Positions 1-13,657 of a stretch of 64,000 nucleotides of DNA are shown piece after piece (within the stretch, counting starts at the first letter, position 1; every line of letters starts with the position of its first letter). The notes below the pieces were generated by a model. It was not told where the DNA came from. It worked only from the letters and a program-made list of their open reading frames with translations, and searched no databases. The position numbers were made by a program, and so were the translations under genes. This DNA is from Erpobdella octoculata (lineage: Eukaryota > Annelida > Clitellata > Hirudinida > Erpobdellidae). The stretch spans positions 31,546,517-31,610,516 of the forward strand of contig OZ022239.1 of assembly GCA_963978895.1 (NCBI GenBank), in the 5' to 3' direction.

Positions 1-1895
1 TTTCACTGACTTCCTCAAGAACCAAGTGGTCGATTCCATGAATGTCACACCAGTAACATCAACTGAAATCTTCAAAATTGCAAAAAGTTTAAAAACATCT
101 AGAAGTTGTGGTCCAGATGGTATTGATCCTCTAATAGCTAGTCAATCTATCCAACTAATTGTCTCTCCTCTAACATCTCTGATCAATAGTTCCCTAACAT
201 TTGGAATATTTCCTGACCAATTGAAAATTGCTAAAGTTGTTCCACTTCATAAATCCGGTGAAAAAAATAATGTAACAAATTATCGGCCCATTTCAATATT
301 ATCTTATTTTTCCAAATTCTTTGAAAAAGTTATGCACACAAGATTATACAGTTACCTATTAAAGTTTTCTCTCCTTTCACCATACCAATATGGATTTAGA
401 AAAAACCACTCCACATACATGCCACTAGTTGTTCTTCAATCCAAAATCGCTGAAGCTCTAGATCAAGGAAACTTTGGCATTGGCCTATTCCTAGACCTTG
501 CAAAAGCATTTGACACTGTAAATCATAAAATATTATTGAAGAAGCTTGAGTACTATGGAGTCCGGGGAGTTCCTCTTGACTGGTTTCGGGATTACATGAA
601 GAACCGATCACAATATGTCTGCTACAACAATGTGTTATCACAATCTTTACCCATCAACTGTGGCGTACCACAGGGCTCTATATTGGGTCCACTCATATTT
701 ATTATATATATCAATGACTTACCTTTAATTTCTAACCTGTTCAGTTTTTCTTTATTTGCTGATGACACTAGTCTGTTTGCTTCTGGTGACAATTTGAACA
801 TTTTATTTGACAGCGTTAATAATGGTCTCATATGTATTTATGATTGGTTTTGTGCCAATAAGCTTTCTTTAAATGTAAAAAAAACCAACTATATCATATT
901 TCATTAAAAGAGTAAATCTATTATTACAAAGTCATGTCTCAGCATTTCTGGTGTCTCTATTACCCGTGTCACCTCATATAGATTTTTAGGTGTGTTTCTT
1001 GATCAACATTTAACATGGACTGATCACATTAAGCATGTTAAATCTAAAGTTTTCAAGTATATTGGATTTATGTATAGATTACGTCGTTTTATAGACACAA
1101 AAACTTGTATTATGTTGTATTATGCATTTGTCTTTCCCTATATTTCTTACTGCAATATTGTTTGGGCTTCTAATTACCCAACTCGTCTTCTTTCTTTACA
1201 CATTTTGCTCAAACGACTCATCCGTATTATTTTTTTCTTACATCCTCTTTCTTCTTGTAAGTCAAAATTTACTGAACATAAGCTTTTAAACATTTATCAA
1301 GTCAATCTGTTTCAAATTGGTTCTTTTATGTATAAATATTCTAATTCTACTCTACCTCAATCCTTTCATGATTTCTTCTTAAAGTCGTCCGATATTCATA
1401 CCCATTTTTGCGATCATCTAATCTTTTCCGTCCAGAATTTGCAAACACAAGACTAAAAACCTTTTCTATTAAATGTTTAGGTCCGCGTACATATTCAGTC
1501 ATCCCTATTTCAATACAGTCCTCTGAGTCCTTTTCATTATTTAAATCTCGTCTTAAATCTCACTTATTAAAATTATAATATATTCTATCATCTCAGATTC
1601 GAACGTATATTGTATATTATTAAATGTTAAATTTTGTTATTTTGTTCATCTTAGTAATTTATTTCAGTTATTTTACCATTCTAAATTTATTGTATTGTAT
1701 GTACCTGTATTATTATTATTCGTAAATGTTTCATCTGCACTGGTCATCCTCAAGCGAGATTCATCTCTTCGGATGTTCCTTTTGGGCACTACTCATTCAT
1801 CTTTTGTTGCATGCTTTTATTTCAATTTTTATGTGTTTCTTTACTGTGTTTTTGTATGCCCAATAAACAATGATAAACTAAACAATGATAAACAA
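1..1895 (+). mobile_element. Non-LTR retrotransposon (CR1/L2/Jockey-type), 5'-cut by window edge, decayed
   Basis: The window opens inside the reverse transcriptase gene of a LINE. Coding sequence runs to about 1578, followed by an untranslated tail that ends in short direct repeats around ATGATAAAC near 1870-1895. Such short repeats rather than a poly(A) tail are typical of CR1/L2-like elements. The clade is inferred from the conserved RT and C-terminal pattern; Jockey or Crack relatives are possible. Confidence 0.8.
26..1578 (+). pseudogene. LINE reverse transcriptase, C-terminal half, broken
   Basis: The frame at 26-907 shows classic RT blocks: a GPDGI start, VPLHKSG, NYRPIS, YGFRKNHST, FLDLAKAFDTVNH, GVPQGSILGP and the catalytic FADDT. 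The sequence continues in the same frame after a TAA at 905-907 into SYRFLGVFLDQHLTW and then the C-terminal thumb region (992-1456). A frameshift near 1435 moves the conserved end (FSLFKSRLKSHLLKL, stop about 1578) into another frame. The known role is target-primed reverse transcription. With one nonsense codon and one frameshift this copy is inferred to be inactive. The endonuclease domain lies outside the window or was lost. Confidence 0.88.
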
Positions 1896-1896
1896 A

Positions 1897-2475
1897 ACCT
1901 CTCAACGTCGAACTGCTTCCAGAGCCGCCGCTGGACACGTTTTCTGGCAGGAGTTTTGCCAATGGGAGTAACACTATTAAAAGACGCCACCAGAAGAGAG
2001 TGGTCGGAGATAAGAGATGGCAGGTCGACTCTAGTTGACGAAACCGGGTCCCCGGAACTCGACATAAAAACATCTAGCTGGTAGCCGCCCCGGTGAATTG
2101 AACGCTGGATGAGTCCACAGAGGTCAAAGTTTTTAAATTCATTGAGGAAAGCAATTGCATGGCTGCTGCCTGGGTCATCTAGGTGGATGTTGACATCGCC
2201 GACGATGCAACATCTTGCATAGCCGGAACAATGCTGTAGCACGTCAGCGAATTCCGTGATGAACTTCATTGTGACCCTGGTCGGTAGACCACGACGAATG
2301 CTCCAGAACACAAGATTAAGTAGAAACAAAGGCAGAACCTCAAACGTTGTAAACGATGCAAACGGTAAAATACTCATCTTGACCTCAGGTGAAGCAAACA
2401 CGCAGATACCTCCATGGTTGGTACTTAGATCGAGGTCATCAGAAACCGATCGAGGCCGTGATCGTTAGAGGACAT
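1897..2475 (-). pseudogene. LINE endonuclease (EEP-type) fragment
   Basis: Read on the minus strand this piece has the exonuclease-endonuclease-phosphatase signature of apurinic-type LINE endonucleases: NHGGICVF, then VGDVNIHLDD, then LDVF and finally SDHSLLVASF. It breaks off exactly where the tail of the plus-strand LINE ends (about 1896), so it is either a truncated second element or the target into which the first one inserted. No RT follows. It is not a host gene. Confidence 0.72.
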
Positions 2476-3600
2476 GGTAGTTTGGTGTTATTCAAATTGT
2501 CTTATTAAAATGTACTAAATGGATTTTAAGTTTAGTTTTTCTGCCTGCTAAAACAGATAAAAAGTGCTAACTCTAATTTGTCCCTCACTAAGAAATGTCC
2601 ACAAACATATTGGTTAGTGGTATCAGAGAAATACAACTTTCAGTGTAACAAGTTCAAAGTCCAAGTTCAAAGATACTTACGGACGTAAAAAACAAAATCT
2701 CTTTGCAGTGTTGAATCTTCTACCACTATAGAAGCAATACAACTGAATAGATTGCAGTGCCATGCCATGTGTTTCTACATTTACAAAAAAGATGAATTGA
2801 CTTTTTCAATTAGATTTTCAATCAAAACGGCTACTTCGTGACAAGCTAAACAATTTTTTTGAATGCCATCGAGACAGAAATAGATACAAAATGATGGGAT
2901 ATTATTATAATACAGGTTTTTTATATAGCGCTTTTTTACAAAATAAAAGTCACAAAAGCGATAGATAGAAGGTAAGTTATTATTTAATAAAAAAAAACGA
3001 AAAAGATAAAGTTTGAAGAAAGATCATTAATGTGTTTTTTAGTTTTTTGTACCATTAAGTAGAATATATTCTAGCATAGAACCCTGCATAGTAACTACTG
3101 GAAGCCAAACCAAATATCTGCAGTTTCGCGAAGAGGCCATCGATATCACGCACTGTGCATTAGTAATGCATATATATTCTCATGTGTTATGTGTATATAC
3201 CTATATTTTATTATGTGCTATGAATAACATTATGTATGTATATTCATAACTCATCAGAAAATATCTATATATATATATAAATCTCGTGTCATAGTGTTGA
3301 AAGTAAACACCCTTTAACAATTTTTTGATTGAAAACCAATGCATGCCGAACAAAATTTTAATTTTATAAATAAAATTTTAATGTTAAAGTACAAAAATTG
3401 CTTTTATATTTTTAAAGGTTAACCAAACGGTAACAAGATAGAAGCAAACTTTTTAAAGATAAACTGAGAAATACAACAATTGTAAATTTCAATATCTGTT
3501 TCTCTGAATCAGAAGTGACAATCTTATGTATATGCAGGTGTTTTAAAATGCGAAACAAGTTTAACAATACAATTAAATTAAGTTATTTGCTTGAAAATTG
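2476..3600. other. AT-rich noncoding stretch
   Basis: I see no gene, transposon end or structured repeat here. The sequence is AT-rich with short (TA) runs around 3270. Confidence 0.5.
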
Positions 3601-3735
3601 TTTTTCTTGATCCCCTTAACTTTGAATATCAGTTTGAACAACAACTGTTTGATGTATTCAAGTCGAAGTAGGTATTCAAAAACTATTTTAATTGTGCCAA
3701 TTTATTTAGTGTTAGTTTGTAAACTTATGTTGGGA
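3601..3735 (+). pseudogene. Relic of PAN-like gene, end of exon 1 and intron start
   Basis: The stretch at about 3618-3670 (TTTGAACAACAACTGTTTGA and the following TATTCAAGTCGAAGTAGG) closely matches the end of exon 1 in the intact gene at 10735 and the pseudogene copy at about 13965-14015, including the splice-donor area. The rest of the exon is not recognisable. The matching position in the pseudogene intron is an ATT-rich stretch, and here it has become the (TTA)n tract that follows. Confidence 0.6.
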
Positions 3736-3742
3736 AATTCTT

Positions 3743-4156
<414 letters not shown>

Positions 4157-6510
4157 GTTCAAAGTCACAGCTTTCTTTGCTGGTTTTCTTGACCGGAAAT
4201 CCACCGGATTTCTAAGGTCTTATTTTTTATTTTTCTTTGTTTTTTTTTTAAATTAAAACTCTTTTCGGAGGATATACTTGAGGTTCCTAACAGAGCAATT
4301 TTATAAATTTAAATTGCAGTTGGTTTTCCTGGAATTCTCTCGAGGCATTTTTTGAAGCCAACTTTGATTGTTCCTAAGGCTCCAACCACAACCGGGATTA
4401 TACAAGTCATGGTTTTCCACATTCTTGATACTTCAATTTCAAGATCTTTGTATTTGCTTAGTTTTTATACTTCTTAAATGGAAATGTTGTTGTCATATGG
4501 AACGGCAACATCTATTAGGAGACACTTTTTCTTTGTTCTCTCTTGAATAATGATGTCAGGTCGGTTAGCTCCTACAGTTCGATCGGTGTTCACAGGCACA
4601 TCATACATTATAGTAAAATCTTTCCCTTTTACAATTTTTTGGGGTTGGTGGTCGTACTCGGTAAATCTTCTGCAACAGAATTGGCTCGCTGTTTAAAAAT
4701 ATTCTGATAAAACTGGAGCTTTGTACGCATTTTGTGTACTCTTTGGCGTGTCCTTTGCGTGCAATGGTCAAAGAAAGGGTAAACTTTAAACTTCTAACCT
4801 GTTCGCTAACGAATTTATCAGACCTTACTGGCTAGAATGGTGCACTGGATCTTCTTGATCAGTTTAGTGTTCACGTCAGAAATGCAGCTTTAGCACTAGA
4901 ATTTATGCAACAAACTACAACACACGTAGATCTCTAAGTTAACTCACACAAAAAACATAGCAAGTGTTGCAGATAGACAAGCTTTTGCATCAATTGTTGA
5001 GACCTCTACATTTGACGCAATTCAGAATATTCCACTCGGATGACACAGAGATGATGGCCACATCGTTCTTAATTGTTTCCATCCTCTATTTACGGAAGAT
5101 ATGAACACTCATTCACCCTTTCATTTTCAAAAGTTGGGGGCGAAAACTGTTAAATAAACCCATATAATTTAAAATTGAATCTTCTTAATGCTAAATCCTT
5201 TTTTCCAAAATAGCTGAACGGGTTAGGGGGAGGGGGGGTAGTCGTAGGTACTTTTTCAAAAATGTCTTCAAACACTTTTTCCTCCAAAAATGCTAATAAC
5301 CAAGGGGAGGAATTGTAGGTATTTTTCTGAATTTAAAAAAAAACTTTGTAGATATTTTTCCAAAAATATTTTTTAAACAATTTTTAAGGAACCACCAGCC
5401 CTACCAAATGACGCCCCAGACCCCTTAATTATAAAACTTTTACGGCTCTGGGTGCTGTACTAACATTGTGTATTTTGCCTCAAACTTGCCCCCCCCCTCA
5501 AAAGTTGGCTAGATCCGCCAGTGAATGCACTCGCAAGTTGCCTGTGTATTGATTCAAACTTTTTTATCCAAAAGTTCTGAGCTTTGTCTAGTCTGGGAGA
5601 TTTCCAGTTGTGGAGATATTTAAAGATTTTTTTTCAATTCCTCTAATGGAATGTCATTCCAGTTTCCAGTAACAACATTTACATGTCTTTCATTTTCCAG
5701 GCGAATCCATGTTGCTTCAGACTTGTGATTTTCTTCATCTTCTAATATACTTTTCCAGAATCTCTCTATGCTCAACTTTGATGGTGGTTCTTCTACCAGT
5801 TTTTCCTTTTGGTTCAGTTCTCTATAAAACCTTTTTTCATTTTCTTGGAACAATTTGTTTTGTTGGTATTGTTTTGCTCTTTTTGTAAATCTCCTTAATC
5901 TTTGAGCTTTAGCTTGCATTTTCATTTTCAAAACTCTCGAAAGTTCTCTTGCATCATTCGAGTGGTGTTTTTGCACGATCTTCTCTGTTTTTCTCTTTAG
6001 TGATTGATTGGACAATTGTTTCTCAAATTCTGACAATATCGATATTTTTTTCTTAGCGAGTAAATTTTCTCCTTGATTCTGACTTTCCACCGAGGTTCTT
6101 CTTTTAGGTTTGGTTTTTGGGACTCTACTTCTCAAAAAACTACTGACGCAGCAGCATACATCAATTGATTTATTTCTGTTAAATTGAGTTGTTTATTATT
6201 GATGATGGACAGAATAGCGGAATTAGCTGCCTTTAGCAACTCGTACGTTTCTTTGCTGGGCTTGAATTTGTTGATCCCTTTTCTATCTTTTAAATTCTTA
6301 CAGCCTCTGTCTAATTAATTGTTCCATTTCCAGAGTTTGTTCTGTTGTCGGTAGTTGGAAAATTTGTTGCTCTTTGTTTTTTATCTTTGTTTTGGTTTTA
6401 ATTATTTCTGTTCTTTCAAAAGTCAAAGTTGGAGTCTTCGGGATAATTTGTTCTGTATTCTCATTAATTTTCTCTCAATAATTTTGTCTATCTCTATCTT
6501 CGTCAGCCAT
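4157..6510 (-). mobile_element. Internally deleted non-LTR retrotransposon, minus strand
   Basis: On the minus strand a decayed reading frame starts near 6510 (MADEDRDRQ...), continues through the open segment at 6135-5620, and resumes at 4500-4270 with the C-terminal motif [15 protein letters not shown], then [13 protein letters not shown] and LERIPGK, ending in LLGT/ILRKVL-like residues. That C-terminal block is common in LINE-type pol proteins of sponges, cnidarians and flatworms. The RT catalytic blocks expected between the two parts are absent, so the copy is internally deleted. A (TTA)n tract abuts its 3' end. The exact clade (R2-like or other) is uncertain. Confidence 0.6.
5620..6135 (-). 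pseudogene. Retroelement pol fragment, basic N-terminal region before RT
   Basis: This 171-codon open segment is rich in Lys, Arg and Gln. It ends in the pattern KRFYRELNQKEK, then ERFWKSILEDEENHKSEATW. An FYR...FW.....H...W arrangement is what I associate with the linker just before RT in some LINE pol proteins. It lies inside the decayed retroelement. Frames on both sides are closed by stops, so it is not a standalone gene. Confidence 0.6.
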
Positions 6511-7860
6511 TTGTTTTTTTTATGTTTCTTTTCATGTCTGCCAAGCCGCTTGATGTGATGGTGGGCAAAAGGGTGGGATTTCTTTTCCTCCAGATCTCGA
6601 AAGTGCCTTCATTCTTAGATTTGTTTTCCTTCATTGCTAATAAATATGTCTACTTTACTTTTTTATATTCTTTTCGTGACCATTTATGTCGTTGACTTTT
6701 CATCACTTCTGGTCTTGTTGCTTCTTCCTCAGAAGGTTCGCGTTGAGTTTTCTCGTTGCGATGTGACTCATCTGAGATGCAAGATACATTTAAGAAGAAC
6801 TTGGCAACTGTCAGTTTCACACTTTTATGGTACTATATTGCAAAAAAGTGAAAAAAAAAACTACAAATTGTTGTTGTATAAACCATGCAAAAGTTATATC
6901 GGGGATAACTTTTTAGCTCATAAAACCTGACTTACTTAAGTAACTCAAATATCTATAAGACAATAATACTAAAATCTGGTAGGTATCATCACAAATGTTG
7001 TAATACTTAAGTTTACAATAAAATTAAATCAAGGCTATAAATGTTGTACACCAATGTTGTTAAACTCAATAAGACAAAAAAAACATCTTTTTTAAGTTTT
7101 TATCATTAGACAAATTGACAATTCATATCAAGAAACAATTAAATAGTCAAGAATAAACAAATTTGAGTAAAACAGTCGGACAGAGCTTTTAAGCGGCGCA
7201 CGGTCAAGAGTAGAGCCAGTTATTTTGTTTAAAATCGAAAATAGAAAATGGCTAATGAGAATAAAATGGCGGAACGAAGAGAGAAGAAATGTGATTATGC
7301 TCGGATTTGTATGGGACGCGCTGATTGGTTGAGCTGCGGTTTACTATTGGTTGAGAGCGGCTCTGGCGTCACCTTCAGAACCAATGGCGTTGGTCGATAC
7401 AAATAATGGGAATCTTTTAGAAATTTCGATTGTTTTATTTTTTATTTAATTGTTGTATTATTATTATTATTATTATTGATATATCATCTTTAATTGATGT
7501 TTTTCTTTTTTTTTAGCTTTAATTTATTTTGTTTTCATGAGTTTTGAAACTTTTGTTTGGGAGTGAAGAATGTTGGTCGACGAAAATAGTTCTTACGAAC
7601 TTTTCATATGATCATCATCAGTTAAATTGAGATTTCTGATTGATTATTTTTTTTAAATTGTAAAATTTAAGCACTTAGTTGAACAGAATGTGCCGAGCAA
7701 TTTGTCGCAGAACTTTTTTTAAAAATTTCAAACCAATTAGTAGAAGAATCGAAAATGTCGATGATGATGATCCCGTCAAAGAAACAAAAAGAAGAGAATG
7801 TTATTGAAGGTCACGTTGAAGATTTTGCCAAGTAATTCAATTTGGTTGGGGCCATTTAAT
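6511..7860. other. AT-rich noncoding stretch
   Basis: No gene recognised. There is a short (ATT)n run at about 7451-7477. The small open frames here have no domain or splice context that I can identify. Confidence 0.4.
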
Positions 7861-8030
7861 TAAATCCAAAATTCATCTGAATTTTTTCACGTTTTCGATG
7901 GGGAAAAAGTCAATTTCCAGAAGATAGGAATTAACACTTTTGTTTTTCAACCACATTGAACTCCTACAGAAACTTTGACATCCACGCGCTTGGGGGGAGT
8001 GAAGCAACTAATTTAATGCCCTACAAAAGT
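7861..8030 (+). pseudogene. Relic of PAN-like gene exon 2
   Basis: This region aligns by eye with exon 2 of the gene at 10735: CACGTTTTCGATGGGGAAAA, then GGAATTAACACTTTTGTTTT, then ACCACATTGAACTCC in the same order and spacing as in the intact exon. The frame is destroyed. With the exon 1 remnant at about 3.6 kb it may be one duplicated gene split by retroelement insertion. Confidence 0.55.
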
Positions 8031-9190
8031 AAGCTTATTTTTTCATTTTAATTCCGGTTAATCAGCAGATTTGAGTAGATTTGAGTAGTACATTTTTTGT
8101 TCTGGTTTATTTGGCAGTAAAATAGACTGTTGTGAAGTTGTTCTTTAATTTATACATTAAACAATCTACTGAGACTCTTAGTAATAAAACTCAAGAAAAT
8201 ATCAAAATTTCTGTTCTGCAACTTGCGTGCTAAAAATTTTACAATTGATTTTAATTTTTTTGTGTACAACTAAACAATAGACGACAAATCAAAGCAAAAG
8301 AATATTGAGAAAAACAATTCCATCAAATTATCACCGATTTTTTTCTCAAATGAAAATTTTTCAAAAGTCATTCGTTTATGCTTTAAACAATACCCAGATT
8401 CTTTGAAATATTATGAACTTTTTCAAGTTCGTTAAATTAGAATTATTTTTATTAAAATATAAATAAATTGCTTATATAAAAACAAATCAGCTGTTTTAAC
8501 ATGTTTTGTCGTTAAAACATTTAATCTCTCTCTCAGCTTAGTTCTTTAGTTAGGTTTTAAGGCTTAGCAAAACAGCCTAGAAAAATATGGCAGATTAAAC
8601 ATTGGGCTAGTGGGAAACGGCTAACTTTATTCCAATTTTATATTTTTCCTCCAAACAAATTTAATTCAAACACTTTTGTAAAGATCAGAATTCTATTGAG
8701 AAAAAAAATTTAAAAACATTGTTAAACTTCCAATCAATAAATTGATGTTTGTATGTTTCTTTAAGGAACATTTAAATGTTGCTAACGTGCCAAAATATTA
8801 AACCTCAAACAATCACTCACGAAATTTCAACAAAGTTTTCTTTGCCTCCGTGCCCCTTGCCTCCCCTTGCAGATAAACCTAGGTTGGTAATAATAAGAAT
8901 AATAAGAAATATAAAAATATTTTTAATTAACTACTTAATTAACTACTTCATATGGGAAAATATAAAAACCTGAAAAAATTGATCACGAAATTTCAGCAAC
9001 AACCCAGGTGCCCTTTACAATGTTTTCCTGACCCCCATTTAATTAAATCCAAGTTTGCCACTGATGAATACAAAAGTATTTGAAAAAGATAAAACGAAAT
9101 AGTTTATTATAAGCTGATTGTTTTGTTTTTAATTCAATAAGTTGATGAAGAACTACTCAAAAGATGGCGTGCCAAAAAGTGTCCAACAAC
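8031..9190. other. AT-rich noncoding stretch
   Basis: No gene recognised. A phrase around TCACGAAATTTCA(A/G)CAA recurs at about 8817 and 8983, suggesting an old short duplication. Confidence 0.4.
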
Positions 9191-9224
9191 AGTAATGGGG
9201 TTTAATTTTACAATTTTTTGCATT

Positions 9225-9529
9225 GCACTTTTGGTCAACATTTGAAAAAAATTAAACCCCTAGGGCCACCCCTAAATACTTTCCAAACTCAAAACATTTT
9301 TACACAGAGTGTTTTTGATGTAAATGGAACAATTTGAGGGGGTTTTAGGTGAACATTTCAGAATTTTTTTTCTATTTTTGGTCAACGTTTGAAAAAAATT
9401 AAACCCCCAGGACCACCCCTAAATATTTTCCAAACTCAAAAAAATTGTACACAGAGTGTTTTTGATGTAAATGGAACAATTTGAGAGGGTTTTAGGTAAA
9501 CATTTCAAACAAAATCTTTTAGGGCCACC

Positions 9530-9535
<6 letters not shown>
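9225..9535. repeat. Tandem duplication, about 155 bp unit, two copies
   Basis: Two consecutive copies share TTTTGGTCAAC(A/G)TTTGAAAA, then AAACCCC(T/C)AGG(G/A)CCACCCC, then ACACAGAGTGTTTTTGATG. A short (TA)n tract follows at 9533-9571. Confidence 0.85.

Positions 9536-9571
<36 letters not shown>
9533..9571. repeat. (TA)n microsatellite
   Basis: Pure TA dinucleotide run directly after the tandem duplication. Confidence 0.95.
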
Positions 9572-9573
<2 letters not shown>

Positions 9574-10734
9574 AGTAATTATCAGATTACCTATTGAAAC
9601 TCGTACTCTTAAGCAAACTTGCATGCCGGAGACATTTAGGTTTTTGGTTTTAATAGCTTTTTATTGATTAGATTGTAGATTGTCTTGTTTATAGTACTCA
9701 TATTGTATTTTTTCCGAAATAACATATTGTGCCAAACAAAAACTTTCAAACGTAGGTTATTTACTTTGCTTTAGTCTTAAACAGAACCGAAATGCTTCTA
9801 TGATGCGACTGCCATTTTTTCGAACGTTGCAAACACAACAAATAATAATTCTGGCTGTCATATAAAAAATGTAAATTTTAAAAAAGAATAGAAAATTGAA
9901 TGTAATTTTAAAACGAACAACCAACCGACCGACCAACCAATCAACCAACCAACATATCAATCAATTAATCAAAATTCTTTCAATGAAAAACTACAAATTA
10001 CAAAGAATCGAAAATGTTTTTTAATCTACTCGAAAGAATAGGTTATACGGTACATAAAGAAAATAATCTTGTTAGATAAGTGCTAAATATAACAAAATTT
10101 GTATTTCTATGCATCAATTGAGAAATGCAAAATAATAGATGCATTAGCTTTTTAAATAAGTTAATAATATGGGTGGAAGTAGATGTTCGGTACAATAAAT
10201 GCATTTGCGACTTTGAGGCAACTACGTCATTCGTACAACGGACAAACTGAATCTTCAACGCAGGTAACCATTCCGTATTTTATAAATTCATCAAAGCGAT
10301 TGTAAAGTTAAAAACTAAATAATTATTTTGCTATGTTTTAAGAGAAACTAAGCAAAAATATCATTTTTAAGTCGTTGTTTTTTGTTATACAAATTTTAAA
10401 AATCTTGATTTTTCTTGAATCGGTTATGTTTAATGGTAATATAGTGAAACTGTCTGTTTTGTTGTCTGTCCTATACCTTTGGAACAAACAAAACTGTCTG
10501 TTTTTCTTGTCTGTCCTATAACTTGGAAACAAGCAATAGTGTCTATTTTTCCTGGTAGCCGCTTTTGAGAATGCCGCTCTAGAAGCTTTTAATTGAATAT
10601 GCTAAAACTTTATATTTTGCTCTGATTTTAAACTGATATATTTGGATAGGATAACATAACATTTATTACTTTTTTCAATTTCAAAAATTTTTATGTTCTT
10701 TATTTTTAAAACGTTTTGCAGAATCTAAAAACAA
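9572..10734. other. 5' flank of PAN-like gene
   Basis: AT-rich with no gene recognised. A CCAACCGACCGACC-like stretch lies at about 9920. The segment near 10450-10530 holds two copies of a phrase around CTGTCTGTTTT(G/T)TTGTCTG, a short local duplication. I could not place a convincing TATA box before the start codon at 10735. Confidence 0.4.
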
Positions 10735-12072
10735 ATGATTTTTGTGTGGATATCGGTGTTTTGGCTCATACAGAAATGTGAAATGGTGTCTCCATATATA
10801 AGACAATTTGACATTGTGCATATTAACGATGAAACATTATGCACTTCTAAAATAGCTACCAATGTGAAGATTTTAAAAAATATTTCGACTCAGAACGGTG
10901 GAAGAAATATAAATTTATTAAAAGAAGATGAACTGAATTGTTGCCTTGAATGTTTTAATGATGAAAGTTGTTCCAGTTTAAAAGTTATCAAAGAAAATGA
11001 ATCTGCAATTTTGTGTCATCTCTTTCCGAAGATGCCTACAACTTTAAATAACAATAATAACAACAACTGTGTGATGTATTCAAGTAGAAGTAGGTATTGA
11101 ACAAACAGTTTAAATTATGCTAGTTAAATTATAAATAGCTTATAAATCACAAAAAAGTTTTTTAAATAATTATTTATTATTTTGATTTTAGAAATATGTT
11201 ATTTGAACATTCGGTCATGGGGAAAAAATGACAGTGCGCCAAAGGTTACGTCTTCCTTTGTAGACAATTTTGAAGGGCAAAAAGTTGACTGCCAAAGTAA
11301 AGGAATTAACACTTTTGTGTTTGAACCAACCAATTGCACTTTAATGTCTTTTAGAAATTTTAACACCAGTTTCAACGTTAATGAAACCAATAATTTATTG
11401 TCCTATATGAAGGAAGTAGGTACATTTTTTAAAGTATAATAATTATATGAATTACTGTCGTTCAAGTGATTTTGCAAATAGATTATTCAATAAATAAGTG
11501 GATTTATGATTTGTTTTTAATAACAAATCTAAAATTTTGTTAACTTTATTTATTCAAATATATTTCAAATACATTTTTAAAAGACATATTAAATGAAATG
11601 ATTATTGTTAACATCTTGCGTACCTTAATCATAAATAAAAATTGTATTTTAGTATATTATAATACACTGTTTTTAAACCAATATTGTCAAACACTGTCCT
11701 AAGGAACTCGCCGATGAGACCATTTTACTTGGACAAACATTCGATGATGCTCAACGTAATCTGAACCCGATAAAAAGTTATATGGCATCGCAAGATTTAA
11801 ATGTAAATAGTTTAGATTATAGAGGAAAAATGGCTTTCGTCTGGCAAAAGGGATCTCATGACAAATCACTTATTCAGATAAAAAATGACGTGAATCCATT
11901 CTCATTCCAAGTTGCTGTTGAAAGTAAATATACTTAATTAACTTTGCTTATTAGAAATTGTAATCAATTGTATTTTTGATTGAATTTTAGAAAGTTTAAA
12001 ATTACTTTTTAAACTTTTACAGGTTGGCAAATTGATAATAAAATAAAAGTTAGTTTTGTCAAGATAAAGTAA
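10735..12072 (+). CDS. Secreted PAN/Apple-like Cys-rich protein, four exons
   Basis: Exons by splice signals and phase: 10735-11089, 11192-11415, 11704-11923 and 12023-12072. All introns are GT-AG, with phases 1, 0 and 1, giving about 282 residues. A hydrophobic N-terminus (MIFVWISVFWLIQKC) suggests a signal peptide. Exon 1 carries a PAN/Apple-like motif, ELNCCLECFNDESCSS, followed by a later Cys in CHLF. Exon 2 has two more Cys around KVDCQSKGINTF and NCTLMSF. Exon 3 (GQTFDDAQ, GKMAFVWQKG) and the terminal exon (WQIDNKIKVSF) belong to no family I can name. The minus-strand gene at 28623-29928 has the same exon layout, which is strong support for the model. Function is unknown; a secreted or ligand-binding role is only inferred. 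Confidence 0.82.
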
Positions 12073-13657
12073 ACACTAATTTTGGATGTTTTAGCAGTTA
12101 GTAGTTTCAATTTTATACTACGTGAAAAGCTACATCAAGCACTTTTTTGAACTTTTGCACCTTTTCATTATGTCTTTGTAGCAATTAATTTATTCGATTA
12201 CTGTGTTGGCATATTTACATATTTTAGAACATTTTAATGTAAAACTATTACAATGACTAAGTACAATTTTTAGCAATAAATTTTAACAACTTAGATTTGT
12301 GAAATAAAGATGCAAATTCAAAAACCAGTTAAATGCTGAATTTTCTTTAAAATTTCCGGCTACTTTTGTGTCTGGAAAAGTTGAGAATGTTTTTCACTTT
12401 TGGATAAAAATAAACCTAAGCTATTTTACGAGCATTTTTTTAACTATTAAAAATACTCGTACCAGCTTTGTCAGGCGCAGATGGTTTTGTAAAAATCAAC
12501 GTGAACAAATTGTGTAAAGCATTTAAATATAATACTGCTATCCTGTCAGTTGTACAACATTAAAGTTCTTTTGCCAGAAAAACAAGTGCCAAACACTTGA
12601 GCTAATTTGTGCTGTGTAATTATTTTCAAATTAGTATATATACTTTTACGAATGAAAACGACGTTTATCTGGCTTAGAGATAGTCCACGTCTTCCATCGT
12701 TTTATTAAACTTCTTTTAATTTTGTCAGTCATTCAGTCAGCCAGTCAGTCAGTCAATCAATTAATTTTATACTATTAATTTCAAGATGTAATTTTTATTT
12801 CAACAACTTAAAATTTTAACGAACACAAAACTAACAGACGCAATAATTTCTTCCTCAATTTTTGACATTTTTCATCGTTCTTTTCCCGATTCTGATTTTT
12901 ATGGCGCTGCCAGCACAAATCAACGTAAGTCGTAGGCCGTGGCGTAGCGTGGGTTTGTGCTCCCTGAGAGTAAGCCAAATGTACCGCCCCATCCCGCCCC
13001 CTACGCCACGCCACTGTGTGTAGAAACCTCTGAAACCCCCGGTTTTGTCTCATTATCATATATTGTTTTTATTGAGAATGTTTGTGGTTCGGGCAAAAAA
13101 GCAAATTGCTCTTCAAAATTATATTGAAAAAATGTATTTTAAAACCTCCAATTCCATCAATATGCGTTTTGTTCCAAACAGTTAACACGATATTTAAAAA
13201 ACAAAATCAGCATGGTCATTTGTAATTATTGGCATGGACGTTGTTGTCCGTGCATTAGGATGAATTGTTTTTCAAACTATTCTATGAACAAGCCATTTCA
13301 AACGAGAAACGAGTTTGTTGTCAAAATTTGGCATTTATTAGTTTGGAAAAAAATTGTTTTGAACAACGCAACTGTTTTGAAACTTTCGTAATTCCCTCGA
13401 AATTGCCGTCGAATAAACTTCAAATTATTATCCTTTTATCTGAATATAAAAAAATTAATATAAACTTACAAAAACAGTAATTAGAACATATAATAAAACG
13501 ATAGTCATACAGCTACAAACCGTTTAGCTAACGGGAAGTGTGACATTAAAAACGTGGAATAGGCTAAGACTCCCGGCCTTCAAACATACCGTACCAAAGA
13601 TAAAAGAATACGGTCGCAAAACTTTAGTTGTGCAGTTCAGCAAAAAAGTTTCAAAAA
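12073..13657. other. Noncoding stretch after PAN-like gene
   Basis: No gene recognised. A short (CAGT)-type run at 12725-12755 and a GC-rich patch at 12915-13030 resemble the ends of unrecognised repeats, but I could not pair termini. Confidence 0.4.

Noticed and set aside
1695..2084. 129-codon plus-strand frame
   Set aside because: It crosses the junction of two retroelement fragments; its second half is antisense to the endonuclease fragment.
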